A stretch of 7,673 bases of DNA. Source: Nitrospinota bacterium. GTDB taxonomy: Bacteria > Tectomicrobia > Entotheonellia > J063. Positions 1 to 6,620 of this stretch are shown here, one piece after another (position 1 is the stretch's first letter; every line of letters begins with the position of its first letter). The translations under genes were made by a program, and so were the position numbers. The notes under the pieces are model-generated. The model did not search any database. It had not been told where the DNA came from and was given only the letters and a program-made list of their open reading frames with translations. The stretch is from the NCBI GenBank assembly GCA_003696125.1, contig RFHZ01000127.1, positions 1-7,673 of the forward strand. Direction: 5' to 3'.

Positions 1-1480
1 CCAGCATGAGGGCACGACCCAACTCCAGGAGCTTCTGCTGTCCACCGGAGAGGTTACGTGCCTCTTCCCAGGCCAGAGGCAGGAGGCCGAGAAAATGGAG
101 GATCGCCTCTCCTTTTTCCCTTGCCGCTTCCCAGTTTGCCTCCGGACGGGTAAGGGCGGGAACGAGCAGGTTCTCCAGCACGGTCATTCGCCGGAAGGGT
201 TGGGTGATCTGAAAGGTACGGGCCACTCCCCGTCTGGCAAACTCGTACGGGGGACGCTGATGCATCAATGTGCCGGCAAGCCGGATATGCCCCCTGTCTG
301 GATGCAAAGCCCCGCTTACCAGGTTGATAAAGGTGGTCTTCCCTGAACCATTCGGCCCGATGAGGCCGACCAGTTCACCGGGATGGATGGTCAGGGAGAG
401 GTTGTTCACCGCCACCACCCCTCCGAAGCGTTTGACCAGCCCCTCTGTCTCCAGCAGGGGAGCCTCTGGTCGATCCTTCACCGGATGGCTCTGCCCTCTG
501 AGCACCACCTCTGGAACCACAGGGGCCTTCCTTTCCTCGCCCTGCTTGCTCAAGGGGAGGGAGGGACGCTTCAGGCGAGCGAGGATGGGGGCCACCAGGC
601 CGTTACGGGTAAAGCGCTGGGTGAGGAGCAGGATCAGGCCGAAGAGGACCAGTCGCCACTGCCCATATTCCCGTAGCCCTTCGGAGAGTAACTCCACGAA
701 GACCGCGCCGACCACCGCACCGGGGAGGCTCTCTACACCACCGATCACGGCCATGGCGATGATCAGTCCCATCTGAGGAATCTCCGCGATGTTCGGGGTC
801 AGGATCCCCACGTAATGCCCATAGAAGATACCGGCCAGCCCGGCAAACCCGCTGGCCAGCACAAAGGCGAGGATCTTATACTGTACCGTGTTCACCCCTG
901 AGGCGGCCGCTGCCCGCTCATCCTCACGCAGTGCCCGCAGGAAGAGGCCGATACGGGAGCGCAAGACCAGATGCATCAAAGCAAGGCTGGCGAGGAGTAA
1001 GCCAAAGCTGGTGTAGAAGTAGACGGTCTTGGCCGCACCAGGGAAGAGCGGGGGAACATGGAGACCGAGGCTCCCCCGCGTGAAGCGGTATTCGGCCACC
1101 AGCAGGATACGAAAGATCTCCGAGAAGGCCACGGTAAACAGGGCCAGATAAGGGCCGCTCATGCGCAGGCAGAGCCAGCCGATGATCCCCCCGACCAGAG
1201 CCGGGGCTACCATCCCGCTCAGCAGGGCCAGGGGCAAAGGGAGGTGGAGGTAGTGGAGGAGGAGGGCAGAGGTATATCCTCCCAGGGCAGCCAGGGCCAT
1301 GTGGGCAAAGGAGAACTGGCCAGCGTATCCGGCCAGCAACACCCAGCTTGCAGCCAGAATCCCGTAGTACCAGGAGATGGTACCGATGTGCAGCAGGTAG
1401 TCGTTTCCACCGAGGGGGAGGAGCAGAACGACGAGCACAGCCATCACACCTGCCAGGTAGAGGCGACTCACCCTGTTCAC
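1..1480 (-). CDS. livM/livG: Fused LivM permease - LivG ATPase of a branched-chain amino acid ABC importer (3' end cut by window edge)
   Basis: One uninterrupted frame of 493 codons joins a LivM-type membrane domain to a LivG-type ATPase. I translated it through the junction and met no stop. Residues about 1-295 are LivM: hydrophobic helices, GQFSFAHMALAALGGY (about 54-70), RMSGPYLALFTVAFSEI (about 105-121) and the loop LRALREDERAAAASGVNT that contacts the ATPase (about 180-197). A hydrophilic linker fills about 300-340. The ATPase then begins, with Walker A GPNGSGKTT at 375-383, Q-loop RTFQ ending at Q424 and signature LSGGQQ at 477-482. The frame leaves the window before Walker B. The GTG start at 1480 overlaps the livH stop as GTGA, which suggests translational coupling. 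A second GTG at 1471 has a better-spaced GGAG and may be the true start. LivM-LivG fusions are known, so this is probably not a sequencing artefact. Confidence 0.9.
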   Translation of the reverse strand, partial: MNRVSRLYLAGVMAVLVVLLLPLGGNDYLLHIGTISWYYGILAASWVLLAGYAGQFSFAHMALAALGGYTSALLLHYLHLPLPLALLSGMVAPALVGGIIGWLCLRMSGPYLALFTVAFSEIFRILLVAEYRFTRGSLGLHVPPLFPGAAKTVYFYTSFGLLLASLALMHLVLRSRIGLFLRALREDERAAAASGVNTVQYKILAFVLASGFAGLAGIFYGHYVGILTPNIAEIPQMGLIIAMAVIGGVESLPGAVVGAVFVELLSEGLREYGQWRLVLFGLILLLTQRFTRNGLVAPILARLKRPSLPLSKQGEERKAPVVPEVVLRGQSHPVKDRPEAPLLETEGLVKRFGGVVAVNNLSLTIHPGELVGLIGPNGSGKTTFINLVSGALHPDRGHIRLAGTLMHQRPPYEFARRGVARTFQITQPFRRMTVLENLLVPALTRPEANWEAAREKGEAILHFLGLLPLAWEEARNLSGGQQKLLELGRALML

Positions 1481-2376
1481 TCCATCCGCAAGTGCTCCCG
1501 GCCAAAGAGTCCGGTAGGCCGGATGAGCAGGGTGATGGCCAGAATCAACACGCCAAAGGCGTTGCTATAGGCCAGAGCCCGTCCCGGATCGGGGAAGAGT
1601 CCCACCCCCAGCCCTTCGCCGATACCGATGAGGAGTCCCCCCAGGATACTCCCGGCCACCGACCCCATGCCGCCGAGGACCACGATAATGAACGACTTCA
1701 CGGCAGGAAGCACACCCATGGTAGGCGCAATGGAGAAGATGGGAGCGATGAGGGCTCCTGCCGCCCCGGCCAGTGCCGCCCCCATGCCAAAAGCCAGGGT
1801 ATAGAGTCGATGCGGGTTAATCCCGACAATGGCAGCCGATTCCCGGCTCTGGCTCACCGCATCGAGGGCATGTCCCCAGGCCGTCCAGTGCAGAAAGGCG
1901 ACCAGGAGGAGGAGAAGGCTGACGGCGATGACCACCGCTATCAGGCGATCATAGGTGATGGTCAGCATCCCCCAGTGCCAGGCGCCCGGCAAAAAGGAAG
2001 GGGGGCGCTTGCTGAAGGGACCAAAAGCCACAATGGCCAGATTCTGCAGCAGGAGAGCAAAGCCGAAGGTCACGATGAGGGCGTATTCATCCTTTCGATC
2101 GACCTCTCCCGTATAGAGGGGAGTGAGGAAGAGGCGCTCGTAGAACACCCCCAGCACAAACATCGCCCCCATGGCGACCAGGACAGAGAGGGCAGGGGGG
2201 ATACCCAGGAGACGGATGGCATAGTAAGCGGTATACGCCCCCATCATATACAACTCACCATGGGCAAAGTTCACGATCTTCAGGATAGAGAAGATCACGG
2301 TGAGTCCGGCTGCGGCCAGGGCATAGATCATCCCGACCACAAGCCCGTTCATCGCCTGGAGGAGGATATATTCCAT
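1477..2376 (-). CDS. livH: LivH-type permease of branched-chain amino acid ABC importer
   Basis: This 299-residue inner-membrane protein is one of the two channel subunits of a LIV/HAAT-family importer and pairs with the LivM domain encoded next. The start MEYILLQAMNGLVVGMIYAL and the following VNFAHGELYMMGAY (35-48) are characteristic of LivH. Several hydrophobic segments follow. The cytoplasmic ATPase-contact loop, ALDAVSQSRESAAIVGIN, lies at about 170-187, and IIVVLGGMGSVAGSILGGL at 230-248 is the usual C-terminal signature. The length is normal for the family. The gene starts 42 bases after the binding-protein gene, with no terminator between, and only a weak AAAGG lies before its ATG. 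Its stop overlaps the start of the next gene by four bases. Substrate range (leucine/isoleucine/valine, other amino acids, amides) cannot be read from the sequence. Confidence 0.93.
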   Translation of the reverse strand: MEYILLQAMNGLVVGMIYALAAAGLTVIFSILKIVNFAHGELYMMGAYTAYYAIRLLGIPPALSVLVAMGAMFVLGVFYERLFLTPLYTGEVDRKDEYALIVTFGFALLLQNLAIVAFGPFSKRPPSFLPGAWHWGMLTITYDRLIAVVIAVSLLLLLVAFLHWTAWGHALDAVSQSRESAAIVGINPHRLYTLAFGMGAALAGAAGALIAPIFSIAPTMGVLPAVKSFIIVVLGGMGSVAGSILGGLLIGIGEGLGVGLFPDPGRALAYSNAFGVLILAITLLIRPTGLFGREHLRME

Positions 2377-2418
2377 ACCTTTACTTTTCCCGCCCTTTCC
2401 CTCTCGTCACCCTCTGCT

Positions 2419-3642
2419 CTACTTCTTCTTCACCTTCAGATAGAGTTCCTTGGTCGTTGCCCAGCGCTTAGGCCAGAGGATCTTGGCATCGTCGGTCCCC
2501 TGATTGACCCGGTCGTACTGGATCACCACGACCGGGGCATCCAGGAACTGGTGATACGCCCAGGCCGGTTCTCGTTTGGTAGAAAACCAGTACTCTCCCC
2601 GCGTGCCTGTCCAGCGGAGCGTTTCCAGCGTCTTGATCATGGCCTTGGGATCGGTGGAACCGGCCTGCCGAATCGCTTCCACGATGAGGTAGAGGGAATC
2701 ATAGGACTCCATCCCTACCGCCGAAGGGGTCCGGTCGAAGCGCTTCTTAAAGGCGGCAATAAAAGCCCGGGTCTTCTCATTCCAGATCTGCTTGGGAAGG
2801 CCGACCAGCTCGGCCATCAGGTACACACCGCACTCCCCTACATTCTCCCAGAACTCCGGGTAGAGGGAAGGGCTCCCTCCCGAGTAGAGGGCAGTCTGGG
2901 GAGTAGGGGCAAAGCCCAATTCACAGGACTGGCGGGTGATACGGTAGGATCCTTCCCCGGCCAGCATGTTCATGAACAGGTCGGGTCGCGGTTTCTGGTT
3001 CATGAAGCGCAGGATCTGGGCGGTGAAATCCTGTTGCGTCAGCTCTACCGTTGTCACGCTGTACTTCACCCCATGCTGGTCAAACTTCTGGGTCAACACC
3101 TTTACCGCGCCGACCCCCCAATCGGTCGTCTCCTGCATGATGGCCACGTTCTTGAAACCGGCCGCCACCACCCAGGCGGCCACGATGTCGTAAATCATGG
3201 AATTGGCCGGAGCCACCCGGAACACTTCCGGGTACTGGCGGGCGGTGATGTCATCGGCCCAGACCTCTGAGGCGATAAACGGGATACCGTATTTGTGCGC
3301 CACCTCGATCTCTGCCAATCCGACCGAGCTGTGGAATTCGCCAAATACCGCCACCACCTTTTTACCGGTTACCAGGCGCTCCATGGCTGCTGTCCCCTGT
3401 TCCGGCATCCCCCGGGTGTCTTCGTACACGACTTCGATCGGTCGTCCCAAGACCCCACCGGCACTGTTGATCTCATCAGCGGCCAGCTCTGCCGCCCACT
3501 TCATCTCCTGTCCACCGGCATAGGCGCCAGGAGCGGAGAGGGGACCCACCCAGCCGATGCGGATCGGTTCGGCGGCAAAGGTAACACTCACCATAACGAC
3601 AAAAAGTAGAGTCACCAGTACCGCAAATGGACACTTTTTCAT
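2419..3642 (-). CDS. livK: Secreted substrate-binding protein of branched-chain amino acid-type ABC importer (LivK-like)
   Basis: This 407-residue protein captures substrate outside the membrane and delivers it to the LivH/LivM channel. A Sec signal peptide is clear: MKK, a hydrophobic core at about 7-20, and probable cleavage after TFA at residue 23. The mature part has the Peripla_BP_6 fold pattern, with IRIGWVGPLSAPGAYAG (27-43), ELAADEINSAGGVLGRPIEV (52-71), the ligand-pocket region GEFHSSVGLAE (101-111) and GIPFIASE (119-126). The tail is basic (VKKK). I chose ATG 3642 rather than the in-frame GTG at 3651, because that GTG lies inside the Shine-Dalgarno sequence and the ATG sits 8 bases after GGAGG. 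No lipobox is present, so the protein is periplasmic or released rather than lipid-anchored. It is the first gene of the importer operon and has its own promoter. The family is certain, the ligand is not. Confidence 0.92.
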   Translation of the reverse strand: MKKCPFAVLVTLLFVVMVSVTFAAEPIRIGWVGPLSAPGAYAGGQEMKWAAELAADEINSAGGVLGRPIEVVYEDTRGMPEQGTAAMERLVTGKKVVAVFGEFHSSVGLAEIEVAHKYGIPFIASEVWADDITARQYPEVFRVAPANSMIYDIVAAWVVAAGFKNVAIMQETTDWGVGAVKVLTQKFDQHGVKYSVTTVELTQQDFTAQILRFMNQKPRPDLFMNMLAGEGSYRITRQSCELGFAPTPQTALYSGGSPSLYPEFWENVGECGVYLMAELVGLPKQIWNEKTRAFIAAFKKRFDRTPSAVGMESYDSLYLIVEAIRQAGSTDPKAMIKTLETLRWTGTRGEYWFSTKREPAWAYHQFLDAPVVVIQYDRVNQGTDDAKILWPKRWATTKELYLKVKKK

Positions 3643-3646
3643 CGCT

Positions 3647-3658
3647 ATCACCTCCTTA
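3647..3658 (-). promoter_or_regulatory. Near-ideal Shine-Dalgarno sequence for the binding-protein gene
   Basis: The minus strand reads TAAGGAGGTGAT, a 12-base match to the complement of the 16S rRNA 3' end. It places ATG 3642 eight bases after GGAGG and rules out the GTG at 3651 as the start. High translation fits a binding protein, which is normally made in excess over its permease. Confidence 0.85.
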
Positions 3659-3669
3659 GAGACTGCACC

Positions 3670-3706
3670 GTTCTCTCCCGAGAACCGGAGAGGAGAGAAA
3701 CCTCTC
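3670..3706 (-). promoter_or_regulatory. Two adjacent hairpins in the importer mRNA leader
   Basis: On the minus strand GAGAGG (3706-3701) can pair with CCTCTC (3693-3688) around a 7-base loop. Two bases later GTTCTC (3685-3680) can pair with GAGAAC (3675-3670) around a 4-base loop. The second stem competes with an alternative pairing between AGAGA (3676-3672) and TCTCT (3662-3658), right beside the Shine-Dalgarno sequence. No U-run follows, so neither stem is a typical intrinsic terminator. The stretch is rich in GA/CT repeats, so some pairing is expected by chance. It could stabilise the mRNA, tune translation or do nothing. Confidence 0.4.
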
Positions 3707-3740
3707 GGCCCCCTGACGTGAGAAGACCAGACCCGGGAGT

Positions 3741-3769
3741 TTACTAGCAGAAAGGAGGAGAGATGTCAA
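3741..3769 (-). promoter_or_regulatory. Sigma70-type promoter of the importer operon
   Basis: A perfect -35 TTGACA (3769-3764) is followed by a 17-base spacer and the -10 sequence TAGTAA (3746-3741). The spacer ends in TGC, an extended -10 element that can make up for the imperfect -10. The predicted start of transcription is near 3734, leaving a leader of about 90 bases before ATG 3642. It lies between the lipoprotein gene and the binding-protein gene, where an operon promoter is expected. Confidence 0.72.
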
Positions 3770-3784
3770 GAGGCAAGTTGCCTC
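3770..3784. promoter_or_regulatory. 15-bp palindrome abutting the -35 box: candidate operator
   Basis: GAGGCAA, one central base and TTGCCTC form a perfect inverted repeat with 7-bp arms, ending exactly where the -35 TTGACA begins. A further GAGGC copy lies at 3793-3789 on the minus strand, spaced about one helical turn from the first. The position suits a dimeric regulator of the importer. I cannot name the regulator family. Read as RNA it could be a weak stem at the end of the upstream transcript, but no U-run follows. Confidence 0.45.
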
Positions 3785-3833
3785 GCTAGCCTCTACCGCT
3801 GATCAGAGCCCCGGGAATACGGCCTGTCATGTC

Positions 3834-4253
3834 TTATTGCAAAGGAACATCGTACTCATCGTAGTTGCTGACCCGCCATTTTCCCTCCCTCTGGATGGTC
3901 GTGATCAGCAGCTTCTTCTCTATGGATCTCCCCTGCGGCAATTCGACCTTGAGGGTAAAGAAGAAGTAGCGCCGATCCTCCTCCTCCCTGCTCTTATCCA
4001 GGGTATAGCGCACGGTTAGATCTTTCTTCCCCTGTCTGCGCTGCTCCGCCCCGACCCCCTGGAGGGTGACCAGCTCACGTTGCAGCTTCTGGGTGGCCAG
4101 GCCGACGGTGAGGGGAAGGGCCTGTTTTTGATCGATCTGCACGTAGTACCAGTTGACGAATTCTGTGGCCGTATCCTCCGCCGCATCTCTTCCACAGGCC
4201 AGGAGAAACAGGATAAGGAACAGGCTGGCCATTTTTACTCTTCCTTCAGGCAT
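3834..4253 (-). CDS. Small predicted lipoprotein, function unknown
   Basis: The 139-residue product starts with a basic stretch (R5, K7), a hydrophobic core (9-18) and a lipobox LLAC with the lipidated cysteine at C20, so it should be anchored to a membrane. The mature part has an early aromatic helix (EFVNWYYVQID, 31-41), a second helix (about 50-65) and then charged beta-rich sequence ending in GKWRVSNYDEYD (124-135). That order is reminiscent of small NTF2-like/DUF4878-type lipoproteins, but this is only an impression. The ATG at 4253 lies 3 bases after the methyltransferase stop. An internal ATG at 4232 (M8) has a better ribosome site (AAGGAAGAG) but would remove the positive residues of the signal, so I kept the longer form. 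It is the last gene of the four-gene group. No clear terminator follows. Confidence 0.75.
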   Translation of the reverse strand: MPEGRVKMASLFLILFLLACGRDAAEDTATEFVNWYYVQIDQKQALPLTVGLATQKLQRELVTLQGVGAEQRRQGKKDLTVRYTLDKSREEEDRRYFFFTLKVELPQGRSIEKKLLITTIQREGKWRVSNYDEYDVPLQ

Positions 4254-4256
4254 CGG

Positions 4257-4853
4257 TTATCCATCCTCTGTCGGTTTTTGGGCAATCAGGCTGGCTATGG
4301 CCTTTTTCCCGGTATAATCGAGTTCGCGGTAGATGAGGATGTGGAAATCCTGGAAGAGATGGAGCAGTTCATTCGGCTGCAAGAGATAGGCGGGATTCCG
4401 TGGTTGCCAGTACTTCATCTGCTCGATGGTAAAGGTCTCGTACACGATCATGCCGCCGGGACGCAAGCCCCGTTTGACATGCGGGATGAGAGAGCGCTCC
4501 AGATAATAGAAGCAGAGGATTACATCGTACACACTGGCCGGGATGGTATAGGTGGTCAGGTCTACCACAAACCCGCGTACCCGCACCCCGAGTTCCTGGG
4601 CCCGGGCCAGGCAACGCCGGACAGCCACCTCGGCGATATCACAGCCGTCAACCACAAACCCATGCTGGGCGAGGAAGATGGCGTTTCGCCCCTCCCCCAT
4701 GGCCAGATCCAGCGCCCTTCCCCGCGGAAGCAACTTGACGTGCTTGCGCAGAAACGGTACCGGTTTGGGCTTAAATATGCGTTCCTGAGAGCAGTATTTT
4801 GCCTCCCAGTAAGCCCGATCGTCGGTAGGAGTCACCGCCCTGTGTGCTGCCAT
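4257..4853 (-). CDS. Class I SAM-dependent methyltransferase, substrate unknown
   Basis: This 198-residue soluble enzyme has the Rossmann-type SAM-binding pattern. Motif I is ALDLAMGEGRN (47-57), the acidic residue after strand 2 is D72 (VDGCDIAE), a further acidic site is D98, motif IV-like YDVILCFYYLER spans 109-120, and LRPGGMIVYETFT spans 130-142. The tail, with NPAYLLQPNELLHLF (153-167), resembles the small TehB-like/thiopurine-like group that methylates small molecules. No DNA methyltransferase motif (NPPY/DPPY type) is present, so DNA modification is unlikely. The ATG at 4853 follows a GAGGAG and lies 11 bases after the stop of the RusA-like gene; the lipoprotein gene begins 3 bases after its own stop. 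These distances imply one transcript. Confidence 0.87.
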   Translation of the reverse strand: MAAHRAVTPTDDRAYWEAKYCSQERIFKPKPVPFLRKHVKLLPRGRALDLAMGEGRNAIFLAQHGFVVDGCDIAEVAVRRCLARAQELGVRVRGFVVDLTTYTIPASVYDVILCFYYLERSLIPHVKRGLRPGGMIVYETFTIEQMKYWQPRNPAYLLQPNELLHLFQDFHILIYRELDYTGKKAIASLIAQKPTEDG

Positions 4854-4864
4854 CTGTCTCCTCT

Positions 4865-5227
4865 CTAGGCCTGTTCAAGCGTGATCTCGGTTCCTGGCTG
4901 GTCACTCTTATAGCCGGAAAGCTTGATCCAGGCGATATACTCGGGACTATCATCGGCCAGCAGGTACCCCTTGAGCGGGTCGATGATCAGCTTGGCCGCG
5001 ATGTTATCATGATCGAGCACCCGCCCGGTATAGCGTCCCACAATGGTGATACCCACCTTGGGGGGGAGGATCTCCCGCTCGATCCCTGCCTGGCTCAATC
5101 CCCGCAGTACCGCCACCTTAAAGGTATGCTGCAACTTCCTGCGTGTATGCCAGGAGGCACGGCCAAAGAACTGGTTGAGGCTCACCGGGGACAAGGAAAT
5201 GGTAAATGTGAGCGGTAGTCTGACCAT
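4865..5227 (-). CDS. RusA-like Holliday junction resolvase homologue
   Basis: The product has 120 residues, the same length as E. coli RusA, a homodimeric nuclease that cuts four-way DNA junctions. The order of elements agrees: an N-terminal strand ending in proline and asparagine (SLSPVSLNQFF, 11-21), a basic helix, then strand PKVGITIVGRY, and the acidic signature LDHDN (71-75) followed by DPLKG (83-87) and ADDSPEYI (91-98). D72, D74 and D93 have the same spacing as the catalytic D70, D72 and D91 of E. coli RusA. The essential lysine K76 of RusA has no exact counterpart, but K79 lies one position off and could serve if the loop differs. The gene sits 9 bases after the CapA-type gene and 11 before the methyltransferase gene. 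RusA genes are usually of phage origin, but no phage gene is visible here. The ribosome site is weak (GAGAAG), so coupling to the upstream gene is likely. This is inferred from motif comparison by eye. Confidence 0.68.
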   Translation of the reverse strand: MVRLPLTFTISLSPVSLNQFFGRASWHTRRKLQHTFKVAVLRGLSQAGIEREILPPKVGITIVGRYTGRVLDHDNIAAKLIIDPLKGYLLADDSPEYIAWIKLSGYKSDQPGTEITLEQA

Positions 5228-5236
5228 GGGGACTTC

Positions 5237-6571
5237 TCAGGCAATCTTGACCACACCGATCCCCTTTTTGAACTCTATGGTCGTGTGATAGGGAGCAGAG
5301 AGATCGGCCAGACGCTTGATGATCTTGCGTGCCAGGGTTCCCTCTGCCTTCTGGGGGCGTCCCCGTCGCGGGCGAGGATTCCCGAAACCGAGGGTAATCG
5401 GATGCAGTTCGAGATGTGAGAGTTTTCTCCCCTCAAAGTGGCAGAGAGCAACCACGCTCTCCCAATAGCGAAAATCGGCCGGAAAGCCTTTCAGCTTGCC
5501 TTTCTGATCCAGGGTACGGGCGTCATAGACATCGGCCGGGGTAGCCTCCATCCCGAGCTTGTACGTCTCGTAGATATCCATGGGGAGACGCCGTACCGTC
5601 TCGTTCTGGAAGATGAAGTTCCCCAGGCTGTAGAAGATCGGCCTCTGGCGATAGATCTCGATGCCACGGAGCAGGTGGGGACCGTGACCGAGAAAGGCAT
5701 CGGCTCCTGCATCGATACAGGCATGGGCAAAGGTCTGGATGAATTCGGCCGGTATCTCCTTGCTCTCCGGCTGGGACTCGTGGGCATGCAGGCTGACCAA
5801 TACCCAATCCGCCTGCCGGCGGGCATCGGCGATCCAGCGGAGATTCCCCTCCAGATCGCGTTGATGCGGTACCGTGCGGACACCCGGCTTCTTCCCTTCC
5901 ACAAACTGATGCCCGAGGAAGTGGAAGACCTCATTATCCTCAGGAGCGGCAAAACCGATGGCACGCCGTTGCGCCTTCATCGCTTCATGCCCGATCGCCT
6001 TGCTGATCTCTTTCAGGGCCTGGAGCTGGCGAGGAGGGAGAATATACTGCGTTTCAAAGCGGAGCGGGTTCACCCCGGGTCGCCCCTTGGCATCCGGTCG
6101 TTGCTCTCCGGCCCGGGCCCAGGAGGGGAAGGTGGAAGTCATGGACAGCATGGCCACCCGTCCCTGCGCGGTCTCCAGATAGACCGGGGCACGAGCCTCG
6201 GCCAGGTTGGTGCCGATACCGGCATAGGCCATCCCCAGACGTTGCAGCACCGCCATGGTGGAACGCAGTCCCCCCTCTGCCCAGTCCATGGAGTGGTTAT
6301 TGGCCGCAGCGTACAGGTTAAAGCCGAGCCAGCACAGGTCTTCGGCCAGAGAGGGATCGGCCGCCATGTACGTTCCCCCGCTCTCCGCTGCCGGGTAGCC
6401 CTCGTTATAGGTGTGGAAGATCATCTCTAAATTGGTGAAGGCCACATCAACATTATGCAACAGCTCGCGCAGGGTGAGGAACTGCTCCTCCTTGTACGGG
6501 CGAAGAGGACGGGTGATGAGGGAATCACCGGTGGCAGCCAGGGTAAGTTGGGGTTCTGCTTGCGCTCTCAC
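5237..6571 (-). CDS. CapA family protein (metallophosphatase fold), apparently cytoplasmic
   Basis: The 444-residue product belongs to the CapA/PGA_cap family, which has the calcineurin-like metallophosphoesterase fold. Expected metal-site motifs appear in order: TGDSLI (14-19, D16), FTNLEM (45-50), AANNHSMDW (89-97), SLHAHE (260-265), GHGPH (295-299) and YSLGNFIF (314-321). CapA of Bacillus takes part in poly-gamma-glutamate capsule export, but most family members have no known role, and no capBC or pgs genes are in view. There is no signal peptide or membrane anchor, unlike classical membrane-bound CapA. Two stretches, about 160-240 and 330-370, look like family-specific insertions. The start is GTG, supported by AAGGAGG six bases upstream, and a promoter lies about 50 bases before it. 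It leads the four-gene group. A hydrolase acting on a phosphorylated or peptidic small substrate is possible, but unproven. Confidence 0.88.
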   Translation of the reverse strand: MRAQAEPQLTLAATGDSLITRPLRPYKEEQFLTLRELLHNVDVAFTNLEMIFHTYNEGYPAAESGGTYMAADPSLAEDLCWLGFNLYAAANNHSMDWAEGGLRSTMAVLQRLGMAYAGIGTNLAEARAPVYLETAQGRVAMLSMTSTFPSWARAGEQRPDAKGRPGVNPLRFETQYILPPRQLQALKEISKAIGHEAMKAQRRAIGFAAPEDNEVFHFLGHQFVEGKKPGVRTVPHQRDLEGNLRWIADARRQADWVLVSLHAHESQPESKEIPAEFIQTFAHACIDAGADAFLGHGPHLLRGIEIYRQRPIFYSLGNFIFQNETVRRLPMDIYETYKLGMEATPADVYDARTLDQKGKLKGFPADFRYWESVVALCHFEGRKLSHLELHPITLGFGNPRPRRGRPQKAEGTLARKIIKRLADLSAPYHTTIEFKKGIGVVKIA

Positions 6572-6577
6572 AGCTTT

Positions 6578-6584
6578 CCTCCTT
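6578..6584 (-). promoter_or_regulatory. Ribosome binding site that fixes the GTG start of the CapA-type gene
   Basis: AAGGAGG on the minus strand ends six bases before GTG 6571, an ideal distance. No ATG is available nearby in that frame, so this site decides the start. Confidence 0.8.
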
Positions 6585-6620
6585 TATTCAATATCGAGAT
6601 AAAGCAAGTTTTCTTCCCCT

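Noticed and set aside
924-1505. A 193-codon minus-strand open frame with C-, P- and R-rich translation
   Set aside because: It is out of frame with the LivM domain, which reads cleanly through the same region with all family motifs.
1348-3270. A 640-codon open frame on the plus strand
   Set aside because: It lies antisense to livH and the binding-protein gene, both certain. Its translation is low-complexity, rich in H, G, R, D and E, with no domain, and it reflects codon bias in GC-rich DNA.
3762-3792. Tiny plus-strand frame with a GGAGGAG ribosome-site look-alike before ATG 3763
   Set aside because: It would encode only eight residues and overlaps the promoter and palindrome on the other strand. 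The ribosome-like motif is part of the GA-rich spacer.
3769-3794. GAGGC/GCCTC repeats as an intrinsic terminator for the lipoprotein gene
   Set aside because: A stem can be drawn, but no U-run follows and the 3' side is a strong -35 box, so an operator reading fits better.
4257-5227. Adjacent nuclease and methyltransferase read as a restriction-modification system
   Set aside because: The methyltransferase lacks the DNA-methylase catalytic motif and looks like a small-molecule enzyme. The nuclease resembles a junction resolvase, not a restriction enzyme.
5438-6430. A 330-codon plus-strand open frame
   Set aside because: It is antisense to the CapA-type gene, has no recognisable motif or ribosome site, and is explained by codon bias.
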